Source: Brevibacillus brevis (GTDB lineage: Bacteria > Bacillota > Bacilli > Brevibacillales > Brevibacillaceae). Taken from it: DNA of 64,000 nt. The translations under genes and the position numbers were made by a program. Every line of letters begins with the position of its first letter. The stretch's first letter is position 1. This document shows positions 43,548-51,758 of this stretch, piece after piece. The stretch covers positions 4,453,501 through 4,517,500 of the forward strand of contig NZ_CP134050.1 of assembly GCF_031583145.1 (NCBI RefSeq). The letters are read 5' to 3'. The notes beneath the pieces are model-generated. The model had not been told where the DNA came from. It saw nothing but the letters and a program-made list of their open reading frames with translations, and searched no databases.

Positions 43548-44680
43548 GAGCGCTCCTCTCCTTTCTTCCGATTTTGGACGCGTTCGTACAAATCGAGGAT
43601 GGCCCCCGCCTTTTGCTCAATCGCAAATTCGGACGCGATCCACTCCCTCGCTTGTGCTCCGATCCTTTTCAATGACCCGCGGTCGCGCAGCGCCGCCCTC
43701 AGCGATTGCGCGATCAAATGCGGAGACGGTTTTTCTATCGAGTCATGATCACCAAAGTAATAGTCCCATGCCTTGCTATAAACGTCCGGCGTCACCATAC
43801 CGAAGTAGCCATGGTTGCCGATTGCGAGTACAGGCTTGCCGCATGCCATGGCTTCCAGCGCCACGCGTCCCGTTCCGATGACCAAGTCGCTCCTGGCATA
43901 GAACGGCCTGACGTCTGTCTGTTCCCCGGCGATGTGGATATAGCGCTCTCCCTTGAGCTTGTTGAGCGCACGGGCGAGCTCTGTGACATGATGGGCTTGA
44001 GCGCCCGTTCCTACCACCACAATGTGTACGTTTTCCAGCTCAGGAAGCTTGCTCTTCGTCGAGCGGAGCACCATATTGCAAACAGAAGCTTTTTGCCAAG
44101 CCAGCCTGCTGACATAGGTCACTACAGTCGCATGCTGGGGGATTTCCTCTAAAATGCGGGGCGTCCCGTGCTGTACCTCAACCGGACGGAACGCTTCCGG
44201 ATCGACGCCGTTGGAAATGACGCTGGACTCGATTCCGCGAGTTCTCCAGTATCCCTGGACAGGTTTGCTCACACTGATGATCGCATCGCACATCTCGGCC
44301 AGCTCGAGTGCTTCCCCGGGCGGATAGTACGTGCCGTGCATGGTAAACACGACGGGAATCCCCAGGCTTCTTGCGGCTGACGCGGCGGCGAGACCGGATG
44401 GCGTCTGGTGCACGTGCACGATCGTAACGCCCTCCCGCTCCATGACTTGGCGGAAAGCTTTCATCCGGCAGTCTCGTCGCGCCTCGAGCGGCTGGGATTC
44501 CGCCTCCACGAGATGCACGCGAAAGCCTGCCCGGACAAACTCCTGATGGAACGGACCGTCCGCCCCCGCAACATGCAGCTTGGCTCCCTTCGCCGCAAAC
44601 GGTTTGCCGACGCTCAGCACATGCGTCTCCGTACCGCCTGCGCCCATGCTGTCCAGAACCATCAAAACAGTGACTGTCAC
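43544..44680 (-). CDS. Glycosyltransferase family 4 protein
   Basis: A 378-residue GT-B fold sugar transferase. The first lobe has the glycine-rich DSMGAGGTETHVLSVGKP (about 10-27) and HVHQTPSG. The second lobe has VVTYVSRLAWQKA, IVVVGTG and VIGTGRVALEAMACGKPVLAIGNHG, where the E in the E-x7-E-like motif contacts the sugar nucleotide. No signal peptide, so it acts on the cytoplasmic side. It overlaps both neighbours by four bases, showing tight translational coupling within the cluster. Confidence 0.9.
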   Translation of the reverse strand: MTVTVLMVLDSMGAGGTETHVLSVGKPFAAKGAKLHVAGADGPFHQEFVRAGFRVHLVEAESQPLEARRDCRMKAFRQVMEREGVTIVHVHQTPSGLAAASAARSLGIPVVFTMHGTYYPPGEALELAEMCDAIISVSKPVQGYWRTRGIESSVISNGVDPEAFRPVEVQHGTPRILEEIPQHATVVTYVSRLAWQKASVCNMVLRSTKSKLPELENVHIVVVGTGAQAHHVTELARALNKLKGERYIHIAGEQTDVRPFYARSDLVIGTGRVALEAMACGKPVLAIGNHGYFGMVTPDVYSKAWDYYFGDHDSIEKPSPHLIAQSLRAALRDRGSLKRIGAQAREWIASEFAIEQKAGAILDLYERVQNRKKGEERS

Positions 44681-45393
44681 TTTTTCTCCTCCTTTCTGCG
44701 GTAATACTTCGTGGAACGCTGATTCTCATGCTGCCTGTAGTAATACAAAGCCTCAGGCAAATTCTCAATGTTCGCTCTGGCGTTCAAGCTTTTGGCAATA
44801 AATTCGTAATCCTCCGCACCCTCGATCCGCCTGGTCGGACCCCCGATCTGGTCGAACAGCCGCGCCCGGAACAGAATCGTCCCGTGACAGACGCAATGTC
44901 CTCCGTTTCCGTACACTTTTCGAATGTCGCTGCCGTATTTGATCCAGGTGGACAGCTCTCGCTTCGTAGGCGTCTCGGAAGGAAACGCGTAGTAATTAGT
45001 GCCGACCAGCTCGATCTGCGGATTTTCCTGCAAAAATGCGACCTGCCTCTCCAAGCGGCGGACATGCGAGTAATCATCCGAATCCTGGACGGCGATGTAC
45101 TCGCCTCTTGCCAGATAAAACCCGACATTGATCGCACCTGCAAAACCGATATTGCGGGGCAGGACATGGAGAATGACCTGATTTTGTCCCTCCGTTAATG
45201 ACGCTTGATGGCGCCTGAGCCACTCGTTTACGATCGCGACGGAATCATCGGTGGAAGCATCGTCGATGAAGATCAGCTCCCACTTCCGATACGTTTGGGC
45301 CAGAATGCTGTCCAAGCATTCGAGCAGGTAATCGGCGCGATTATAGTTGGTGACCACTACGCTCACCAAGCCTGCTTCTCGATTTCCTTTCAT
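44677..45393 (-). CDS. Glycosyltransferase family 2 protein
   Basis: A 238-residue GT-A fold enzyme. It shows VSVVVTNYNRADYLLECLDSIL (about 10-31), IFIDDASTDDS, and the metal-binding VQDSDDYSHVRRLE (about 100-113). Late KYGNGG...RRIEGAEDYEF supplies the catalytic base region. No membrane segments. Overlaps the next and previous genes by four bases. Confidence 0.9.
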   Translation of the reverse strand: MKGNREAGLVSVVVTNYNRADYLLECLDSILAQTYRKWELIFIDDASTDDSVAIVNEWLRRHQASLTEGQNQVILHVLPRNIGFAGAINVGFYLARGEYIAVQDSDDYSHVRRLERQVAFLQENPQIELVGTNYYAFPSETPTKRELSTWIKYGSDIRKVYGNGGHCVCHGTILFRARLFDQIGGPTRRIEGAEDYEFIAKSLNARANIENLPEALYYYRQHENQRSTKYYRRKEEKK

Positions 45394-46964
45394 TTGTTCT
45401 CACTGCTTTCTTTTCCGTTTTGTTTGGCATTGATCTGCTCGGCCAGCCATTGCAGTGCCTCAATGTGGTCACCCAGGATCTGCTCGACGGCGGGTGAGAG
45501 GCCCGACTGGTCGAGATGTTTCTGTGGCCGAAACCGGTTCATCGCAAAGCTGTCTACCTGATGGGCCACCTGCAGGGATAGTCCCGCAAACACAGCAGCC
45601 GCTTGCGCTTTTGGCGGGCAGGCGAGCAGAGGCCATCCGAGCGGCGCGAACGATTCCCGGCGCATCGCATATGGGACGGCCAGGATGGATGCGCTGCCCA
45701 GATCCTGGCGATCTGCCGCGAGATTCAGTGCCAGTCTGGCAGCTGAAACGACATCGTCGGCACGCTGGGCTTGCAGATTGACAGATGGATCGTTCAAAGC
45801 GACATCGGTACCCTGCTGGCAAGCAAGGACGAACGGAAACAAATCCATCGCCGGGATGACGAAATCCGCATCCACGAACAGCAGGATGTCTCCATGGGCC
45901 AGACTTGCCCCCAGAGCCCGTCCCGTATCGACTCCCAGCGGCGAAGCCAGTTCGATGGTCGTCGCCCCACTCTCCCTTGCGATTTGTGCCGTTCGGTCAC
46001 GGGAACCGTTGGCCACGACAATGATTTCCGCGGGCTCCAAAAGAAGCGTCTCTTCGATGACGGACCCGATCGTACGCTCCTCATTGCACGCGGGAATGAT
46101 GACGGATAGTCGTTGCCCCTCGTACAGAGAAGAGGGGCTCAGCGGCCTGACCTCCGTGCATTTCCACGGAGCCAGACCGCCAGATTCGTCTCTTCCCCCG
46201 GCAATGTCCCTCCTCCTGCCGCCATCGCTAAGCCCTCCTCTCGATGGAAGGCTGGCGATGGCGGATAGCTGCTCAGATATGACGACACGATCCCAGTCAG
46301 ACAACTGGGACACCGAAGCGCTAGCAAGCTGCGGCTGAAACGGCCGGCTGTCCGACACTGGCTGCACATACTCGGCACGAATCTGCATTCCGCTTTTCAG
46401 CAGTTTGAGAAAAGCTCTCCCCGGGTGCGTCAGTTCATCGATGCCGATCTTGTGCACGGCCTGTCGCGTCAGCGCAAAAGGGGTGTCAAGCAAGCTTGCT
46501 GCCCCCAGCTCCCGGCGTCTGCACACTTCGTTGAGCAAGCGCGCGAATACCTGGACGGGCCTAGCCCGTCTTTTGACCGCGTCAACCACTCTCGGAGCCT
46601 CACGCGGGAGCACAGCCTGAACATTCTCGTACAGCACCGGAAACAAAAACCGCTGCAAGCCAGATGCAGAATAGTAGCGATCCTCGCCGAGAAACAGGAG
46701 AATCTCTCCCTTCGCCTGCATCGCTCCGGCAGTCTGTCCCGAAAAAGGGGGTTGCTCGCGATCCCCTGCGATGACACGGCAAAGGGGTGATCGGGCTGCC
46801 CGGGGCAGAGACGGAAGCAGCCGTGGCGACACAACCAGAAGGATCTCCAGCGGTCGCAAATTCCGGCACTGGGCAATCAATCCAGGCAAATGATTGGTGG
46901 TGAAAGTAGCGGGGATAATCACGGACAATGCTCGCGGACGCCGCTCTCCCCTCCGTACATTCAC
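45390..46964 (-). CDS. Tandem glycosyltransferase family 2 protein
   Basis: A 524-residue protein with two GT2-like domains. Domain 1 (about 12-215) has LSVIIPATFTTNHLPGLI, but its DxD position reads LFLGEDRYYS, so it may be degenerate. Domain 2 (about 285-480) is canonical: LSVIIPACNEERTIGSVIEETL, ANGSRDRTAQIA and LLFVDADFVIPAMD. A poorly conserved Ser/Arg/Gly-rich linker (about 235-280) joins them. The GTG follows the previous stop by two bases with only a weak ribosome site, consistent with coupled translation. Confidence 0.83.
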   Translation of the reverse strand: MNVRRGERRPRALSVIIPATFTTNHLPGLIAQCRNLRPLEILLVVSPRLLPSLPRAARSPLCRVIAGDREQPPFSGQTAGAMQAKGEILLFLGEDRYYSASGLQRFLFPVLYENVQAVLPREAPRVVDAVKRRARPVQVFARLLNEVCRRRELGAASLLDTPFALTRQAVHKIGIDELTHPGRAFLKLLKSGMQIRAEYVQPVSDSRPFQPQLASASVSQLSDWDRVVISEQLSAIASLPSRGGLSDGGRRRDIAGGRDESGGLAPWKCTEVRPLSPSSLYEGQRLSVIIPACNEERTIGSVIEETLLLEPAEIIVVANGSRDRTAQIARESGATTIELASPLGVDTGRALGASLAHGDILLFVDADFVIPAMDLFPFVLACQQGTDVALNDPSVNLQAQRADDVVSAARLALNLAADRQDLGSASILAVPYAMRRESFAPLGWPLLACPPKAQAAAVFAGLSLQVAHQVDSFAMNRFRPQKHLDQSGLSPAVEQILGDHIEALQWLAEQINAKQNGKESSENK

Positions 46965-46966
46965 GG

Positions 46967-47164
46967 TCAGACAACCCTTACATACGTGATACGGTCGAGT
47001 GGGTACACGATGGTTTGCCCGCCCCCGTACCCGGACGATCCCGTCGACAGAAGGGTAGCCGTGCTGTCCGATACCTGAACCAGTACCCCTGTATCGACCT
47101 GCATACCTGTGACAATCTCTACGGTCTCTCCTTGAAGCGAACGCAGTTTATCCCGAAAGTCCAT
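46967..47164 (-). CDS. Small DUF2642-like protein, 65 residues
   Basis: A short beta-rich protein: LRSLQGETVEIVTGMQVDTGVLVQVSDSTATLL...IVYPLDRITYVRVV. The order (Q-G-x-x-V-x-I, a turn, V-L-V-x-V, and a final hydrophobic strand) resembles DUF2642/YuzF-type small proteins, an SH3- or Sm-like barrel often linked to spores. A central SSGYGGGQ loop is unusual. AGGAGG lies before the ATG. It is the second gene of the glycan operon. Confidence 0.6.
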   Translation of the reverse strand: MDFRDKLRSLQGETVEIVTGMQVDTGVLVQVSDSTATLLSTGSSGYGGGQTIVYPLDRITYVRVV

Positions 47165-47176
47165 GAAAATTCCTCC

Positions 47177-47470
47177 TTATGTCGTGTGCACAAAATTGAT
47201 CTGCGTAAACGGAATTACAACGCGAGTACCGGCAGACTCCGCGATTTGCGCGTAATCTGCGCCGACCTCCTGCAGGATGCCGGAGACGTTCCCCGCATCC
47301 GTTCCGATGACCACAGGCTGATTGATGTAGCGAAGCAGTACCTTGCGGATTTCCGGTTCTGCCGGACAATCAGAATCTTGCGGCGGATTCGGTCGATCAC
47401 TCCCCCGCACGAGCTTTTTCAGTCCTTCAAAATACGCTTTCAGCTCTTTCTCATTGACGATGAGCCACAT
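47177..47470 (-). CDS. DUF2642-like protein, 97 residues
   Basis: An N-terminal helix (MWLIVNEKELKAYFEGLKKLVRG) followed by a Pro/Asp-rich linker with a Cys. The C-terminal domain (VLLRYINQPVVIGTDAGNVSGILQEVGADYAQIAES...VVIPFTQINFVHT) has the same fold pattern as the next gene. The start is the ATG at 47470 with AGGGAG ten bases upstream; a GTG three codons earlier touches the site. It is the first gene of the glycan operon. A spore-coat role is suggested only by the neighbouring SASP. Confidence 0.6.
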   Translation of the reverse strand: MWLIVNEKELKAYFEGLKKLVRGSDRPNPPQDSDCPAEPEIRKVLLRYINQPVVIGTDAGNVSGILQEVGADYAQIAESAGTRVVIPFTQINFVHTT

Positions 47471-47615
47471 GCTTGTCACTCTCCCTCTTTCTACCTATCC
47501 AGTGGATGATCTCCACTCGTACAAGGTATACGAGCGGCAGCAAAGGTGATACAAGTCATTTGCGCATTTTCGCAGGAATTGGTGCATCTCTCCGAGCGTT
47601 TTTGTCCCAAAAAGG

Positions 47616-47640
47616 AAAAAACCCGGCGATAGCCGAGCCT
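47616..47640 (-). terminator. Terminator after the PD-(D/E)XK-like gene
   Basis: CTCGGC, TATC, GCCGGG followed by T6 on the minus strand. Confidence 0.7.
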
Positions 47641-47667
47641 TTCGATGCGGGATCGTTCGGAGTCTCC

Positions 47668-48585
47668 TTACTCCCCTTTCATTTTGCTTCCGGCCTCCGT
47701 CAGCCGGTACTGGCCTCGTCCAGTTGGACTTTTTTCAGCCAGCCCTTTGCGGATCAATGCCTTGAGCGGTTGATTGACGTACAGCGAGTGAAAGCGCCGG
47801 GCCTTCTCCATGGGCCCGATCGGCAGTTTTCCGGCGATGACAGTCGGCGTCCTCCACTCTTCTTTGGACAGTGCCAGCAGCACATTCCACTGTTTTTCGG
47901 TCAAGGAATGCCTGGTTGATATTGTTTGCGCTTCGTCCGCCGCTTCCGGCCTGCAGCGGAAGTAGAGCCTGCCCCTTTCCTTTTTCTGCTCGCACCAGCT
48001 ACCTTCATACAGCAGCAGCGCTTTCGCCAGCGACGAACGCGGGCTGGCGTAGTGCGTCTCGCAATGGGCGAGGATTTCACCCAACGTCCTCCACTCTTGC
48101 TCCCGGCTCAAAAACCTCCGAATGTGGTTCATCGTGATCCGGTAAGGGGTGATGTAGCCTCCACCGCTCTGTCCGCCCTTCACTTCGGCCGACTGGTGGT
48201 AGGCCGTGAGGGAGTCCTTGAGGTGCGGCAGGGTACGACGAACGAGCTGCGGCAGTTTGTCGGGCCACACGCTCCCTTGTTTGCTCACGGTCAGCACACC
48301 GATCCCGTAATCTTTCAGCACCATGGACACAAACTTCTTGTACGACTGGGGTCTGTACGGAATGGCGATCCAGATGTAGTGAGCGTAGCCGCGCCATCGG
48401 AGCGCCTGCTCGATCAAGTCCAGGCTGAGGGATTGCTTCATTTCCACGACCCCGACTAGAGGCCCGCTCGTCACGACGACATCGGCGCGACCCCCGAGAT
48501 GCCGGCACTCCACTTCCGGATAGACCGTGAATCCCCGCTCCTCCATCCACGCCTTGACCGGCTCGTACATGTCCTCTTCTCTCAT
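47668..48585 (-). CDS. PD-(D/E)XK nuclease-like protein (DUF2161-like)
   Basis: About 305 residues. The N-terminal domain has the restriction-endonuclease-like core: YEPVKAWMEERGFTV, then GGRADVVV (Asp) and VGVVEMKQS (Glu-x-Lys), and LDLIEQALRW. The C-terminal half contains winged-helix-like segments (SLTEKQWNVLLALSKEEWRTPTVIAGKLP) and ends in GLAEKSPTGRGQYRLTEAG, typical of a wHTH. It could be a repair or regulatory protein. The start is uncertain; the ATG at 48585 has GGTGGGG upstream at long spacing. No methyltransferase is nearby, so restriction-modification is unlikely. Confidence 0.7.
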   Translation of the reverse strand: MREEDMYEPVKAWMEERGFTVYPEVECRHLGGRADVVVTSGPLVGVVEMKQSLSLDLIEQALRWRGYAHYIWIAIPYRPQSYKKFVSMVLKDYGIGVLTVSKQGSVWPDKLPQLVRRTLPHLKDSLTAYHQSAEVKGGQSGGGYITPYRITMNHIRRFLSREQEWRTLGEILAHCETHYASPRSSLAKALLLYEGSWCEQKKERGRLYFRCRPEAADEAQTISTRHSLTEKQWNVLLALSKEEWRTPTVIAGKLPIGPMEKARRFHSLYVNQPLKALIRKGLAEKSPTGRGQYRLTEAGSKMKGE

Positions 48586-48765
48586 ACGTTTTTCTTCCCC
48601 ACCTGTCACAATACGTTTCTCCCTATCACTTTACCACGTCCCGATCAAGCAGACGATGAGGCTGTCGCGATCGGACACGCTCCTCGTCTCCTTTCCCTGT
48701 GCGGTCGTTTCGCGTACAATAAACGAGATGAGCAAGATGACGTTTCGAAATGGGAGGTAACCTAC

Positions 48766-49026
48766 GTGGAAGAGAAAAAAGAAGCGCTTGTCCCGGAACT
48801 GGAGGAGCTGCTGTACAAATTTACGGAGCTGCTGACGGGAGAGGCAACACCCGAGCGCGTGGAGATGGTGAAAGTGTGGTGCCTGTACACCCACATGAGC
48901 AAGGCGATGCCGCCGCTTGTACAGCACTGGGCCAGCGAGCCGCAGCACCAGGACGCACGCAATCAGATCAGGGAAATCATCGAGCAGATCAAATCGTGGA
49001 ATCAGGCGAAGAACCAGAAGCATTGA
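48766..49026 (+). CDS. YusU-like protein (DUF2573)
   Basis: An 86-residue helical cytoplasmic protein: LEELLYKFTELLTGEATPERVEMVKVWCLYTHMSKAMPPLVQHW is the DUF2573 core seen in Bacillus YusU. Function unknown. The GTG at 48766 is chosen because GGGAGG lies eight bases upstream; no in-frame ATG near the beginning has a site. Followed by a terminator. Confidence 0.72.
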   Translation: MEEKKEALVPELEELLYKFTELLTGEATPERVEMVKVWCLYTHMSKAMPPLVQHWASEPQHQDARNQIREIIEQIKSWNQAKNQKH

Positions 49027-49040
49027 TGTTGCCGACGAAA

Positions 49041-49088
49041 AGGAGCCTTTCGCTTGTACGCAAGCAGAAGGCTCCTGTTTGATTTTTT
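49041..49088 (+). terminator. Terminator after the YusU-like gene
   Basis: AGGAGCCTTTCGCTTG pairs with CAAGCAGAAGGCTCCT, followed by GTTTGATTTTTT. Confidence 0.85.
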
Positions 49089-49123
49089 CCCGCCAAAGCC
49101 GAAGCCCGACATCCGGGAGACAG

Positions 49124-49906
49124 TCAGGAAGGCGAGTGGTTTTTTTCCTCCATAAAATGGATGTTATAGATTTCCTTGATCTCTTTTTCATGCAGCAATT
49201 CCGAAACCGTAACAAATCGATACCCTCGCTTTTGCAATTCAGGCAGAATCCGTTTCAAGGCTCGGACAGTTTGGCTCCGGTTGCCTCCGTGGTCGTGGAG
49301 CAGCACGATATCGCCCCGTCGAGCGGAATGTACTACCTTGTTCACGATCTTGGATACTCCCGGACGTTTCCAATCCTGTGTATCTTGGTGAAAGGACCAG
49401 AGAACAGTGGTATAACCCGCCTGCCTTGCCCCTGTGACCAGAACCGGATCAAGGTACCCGCCTGGTGGCCGGAACAGCCGTGGAGGTTGCTTTCCCGTCG
49501 CAGCAACGATGGCCTGCTCCGTACGGATGAGCTCTTTCACAATTTGCTGAGCCCCCAGAGCCGACATTTTCGGGTGCCCATACGTATGATTGCCGAGTTC
49601 GTGCCCTTCCAGAACTTGCCGTTTTGCGATCTGTGGGTATTTTTTCACTTGCGTCCCGGTCACGAAGAAGGTCGCCCTGGCCTGGTATTCCTTGAGCAGA
49701 TCCAGGATTTTCGGAGTGTAATTCGGATTGGGACCGTCGTCAAATGTCAGCGCGATCACTTTGCGGTCGGTGCGGACATCCCAGACAACCCCTTGTTTCT
49801 CGTAGGAGCGTCGATTGATCGGCGATTCGTTTGCTTTCCCCGGATAAGAACAAACCGTGACGACTGCGACCAAAGCGATTAGCATCAACAGATTTGTTCT
49901 GCCCAT
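49124..49906 (-). CDS. Polysaccharide deacetylase (NodB domain)
   Basis: Exported or membrane-anchored carbohydrate esterase family 4 enzyme, 260 residues. A hydrophobic N-terminus (about 5-20) is followed by the NodB domain. Motif 1 is TFDDGP (Asp56, Asp57), motif 2 is HTYGHP (His107, His111), motif 3 is RPPGGY, and the late LLHDHGG gives the catalytic His. Members de-N-acetylate peptidoglycan (PdaA/PdaB) or other glycans. The size and anchor resemble PdaB-type sporulation deacetylases, but a general cell-wall role is possible. Confidence 0.9.
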   Translation of the reverse strand: MGRTNLLMLIALVAVVTVCSYPGKANESPINRRSYEKQGVVWDVRTDRKVIALTFDDGPNPNYTPKILDLLKEYQARATFFVTGTQVKKYPQIAKRQVLEGHELGNHTYGHPKMSALGAQQIVKELIRTEQAIVAATGKQPPRLFRPPGGYLDPVLVTGARQAGYTTVLWSFHQDTQDWKRPGVSKIVNKVVHSARRGDIVLLHDHGGNRSQTVRALKRILPELQKRGYRFVTVSELLHEKEIKEIYNIHFMEEKNHSPS

Positions 49907-50100
49907 AGTCTCACCCTAGGTTCCTGTAGTAGTGAAGCACTCATGCCTGACCGTATTTTTTACCGGAATGCCCCCTATCATCCGTCATTTTGGCAACTCA
50001 TCACCCAGCCAGGTGAAGCGTTGAAGACGTCGTGCGGTTTTTCCCGGGTTTCTTGTGCCATACTCTTGATATTCCGGACGAATCACTGGGGGAAGCTCGC

Positions 50101-50793
50101 ATGAGAGGGAAACGCATCAGTTCGCCTGCAAAGCGGTATCTGTTTCAAGCCTCATTGCTCCTGTTTCTTTTCGTTTTCATTTTTGAACGGTTTGCGGACG
50201 AGATGATCGAGCAAGATTTGTACCAATTCGACTCCGGCATCATCCATTGGGTACAGGGATCGATTACACCACCGCTCACCGGCTTGATGAAGTTCTTTAC
50301 CTTTCTCGGCTCAACAACCGCCATGATATTCCTCGTCATTCTTACCGTGGCAATCATGATTTGGCGAAAGAAGCGATGGGAAGCTCTGTTCTTCGTCATT
50401 GCCACAGGGGGAGGAGCTCTTTTCAACCAGTTGCTGAAATGGATCTTCCAACGTCAAAGGCCTACGCTGCATCGCATCATCGAGGAAACCGGATACAGTT
50501 TTCCAAGCGGGCACTCGATGGTTTCCTTTATCTGTTACGGGATGCTGTGGATGTTTCTCTTTCTGTTTTTCCGTGCGGTATGGCCCAAAGTGATGCTTAC
50601 GTTGCTGGCCGTCGCCCTGATCCTTCTGATCGGCATCAGCCGGATTTATCTGGGCGTTCATTATCCCAGCGACGTGCTCGCCGGTTTTGCCGCAGGAGGG
50701 GCGTGGCTCGTGATCTGTTTGATGGGGCTCAGGCTTGTCCTCGAATACAGAAGAGCAAATCCCCAAGAGGACCCGCTCCCTCCTGTTCATTGA
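50101..50793 (+). CDS. PAP2 family phosphatase (membrane)
   Basis: Lipid phosphatase of 230 residues with about six membrane segments. All three PAP2 motifs are intact: KWIFQRQRP (about 117-125), PSGHS (about 141-145) and SRIYLGVHYPSDVLAG (about 180-195). Relatives dephosphorylate undecaprenyl pyrophosphate (BcrC-like) or phosphatidylglycerol phosphate. The ATG at 50101 has GGGGGA seven bases upstream, preferred over an open frame starting 69 bases earlier. Confidence 0.9.
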   Translation: MRGKRISSPAKRYLFQASLLLFLFVFIFERFADEMIEQDLYQFDSGIIHWVQGSITPPLTGLMKFFTFLGSTTAMIFLVILTVAIMIWRKKRWEALFFVIATGGGALFNQLLKWIFQRQRPTLHRIIEETGYSFPSGHSMVSFICYGMLWMFLFLFFRAVWPKVMLTLLAVALILLIGISRIYLGVHYPSDVLAGFAAGGAWLVICLMGLRLVLEYRRANPQEDPLPPVH

Positions 50794-50799
50794 CGTACC

Positions 50800-50834
50800 A
50801 AAAAAGCGTGCTCCCCGATGGAGGGGACGCACGC
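50800..50834 (-). terminator. Terminator of the carboxylate operon
   Basis: GCGTGC-TCCCC / GGGGA-GCACGC hairpin followed by T6 on the minus strand, about 110 bases after the SDR stop. Confidence 0.82.
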
Positions 50835-50942
50835 CTCTTCGTTATGTTTTCTCGCGTATCCGGTCATACGTGTCGCTCATCGATTCCACCATCTTTTCAG
50901 GGTGATGGGACTGACACGTGCGGGTATTCGGAAGTCCTGCTT

Positions 50943-51743
50943 CTAGCGAACGAGCGCACCACCGGAAATCTTCACGGCTTCACCGACGATGTTGCCTGCT
51001 GCATCCGAAAGCAGGAATGCGATGGTATTGGCCACCTCTTCCGGCTGGGTGATGCGGCCGGATGGTATGCTCGCGTTTACCTGCTGCCATCGCTGCTCCA
51101 AGCTGACGTTCCCCGCTGCGGCAGTGGCACTGACCACGTCATGCCCCATGTTGGTATCTACGAAACCGGGACAGACGGCATTGACCCGGATTCCATGCCC
51201 AATCGCCTCCAGTGCAAGCGCATGCGTGAATCCAATCAGCGCAAATTTGCTTGCGGAGTAAGAAATAGTTCCAGGCAATCCCCTCATACCCGAGAGCGAA
51301 GAGACCGTAACAATGCTCCCGTGCCCCGACGCTTTCATGCCTTCATAAACGAGTTGGGTCAAGAGAACCGTGCTCGTGAAGTTAATGCCTATCAACGAAT
51401 CCATGCTCTCTTGAGTCAGCTCTTCCATCGGCTCGTACTGAAAGGCTCCTGCATTGTTGACCAGAAAGGAAATGGGGCCTCCTTGCCGCACAGCTCCCTC
51501 TACCAGTTTCCTCCGTTCGCTTTGATGGGTCAAATCAGCGCGTATCACGTGGACCGTCGACTCCGGAAATTGCTGACGGATTTCTTTGCTCACCGATTCC
51601 AGCCTCGATTCATTGCGTCCGCTCAAAGTGATAGCCGCTCCCATGCTCGCCAGCAATTTGGCAGTTGCCGATCCGATGCCACCCGTCGCCCCGGTGATGA
51701 GCGCATGCTTCCCTCGAAATGCCGTATTCGAAAAAATCGTCAT
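50943..51743 (-). CDS. SDR family oxidoreductase
   Basis: Classical short-chain dehydrogenase, 266 residues. The cofactor loop is TGATGGIG (about 17-24), with NNAGAF (about 95-100). The catalytic Ser is in VTVSSLSG and the Tyr/Lys pair is in YSASKFALIG. A basic Arg in SGRNESRLES after strand 2 points to NADP(H). It is the last gene of the operon, following the acyl-CoA dehydrogenase-like gene by 15 bases. In this context it may oxidise a 3-hydroxyacyl-CoA intermediate (inference). Confidence 0.87.
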   Translation of the reverse strand: MTIFSNTAFRGKHALITGATGGIGSATAKLLASMGAAITLSGRNESRLESVSKEIRQQFPESTVHVIRADLTHQSERRKLVEGAVRQGGPISFLVNNAGAFQYEPMEELTQESMDSLIGINFTSTVLLTQLVYEGMKASGHGSIVTVSSLSGMRGLPGTISYSASKFALIGFTHALALEAIGHGIRVNAVCPGFVDTNMGHDVVSATAAAGNVSLEQRWQQVNASIPSGRITQPEEVANTIAFLLSDAAGNIVGEAVKISGGALVR

Positions 51744-51758
51744 GGATTGCTCTCCCTT

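Noticed and set aside
42369-43748. A 459-codon plus-strand frame opposite the pyruvyl transferase
   Set aside because: No ribosome site and no domain; the minus strand has conserved enzyme motifs.
47668-48585. Restriction-modification system
   Set aside because: The PD-(D/E)XK-like protein has no adjacent methyltransferase or specificity gene.
50835-50942. A short open stretch after the SDR gene (reading ...QSHHPEKMVESMSDTYDRIREKT and a stop)
   Set aside because: It looks like a possible C-terminal gene remnant, but has no usable start or ribosome site and is too short to identify.
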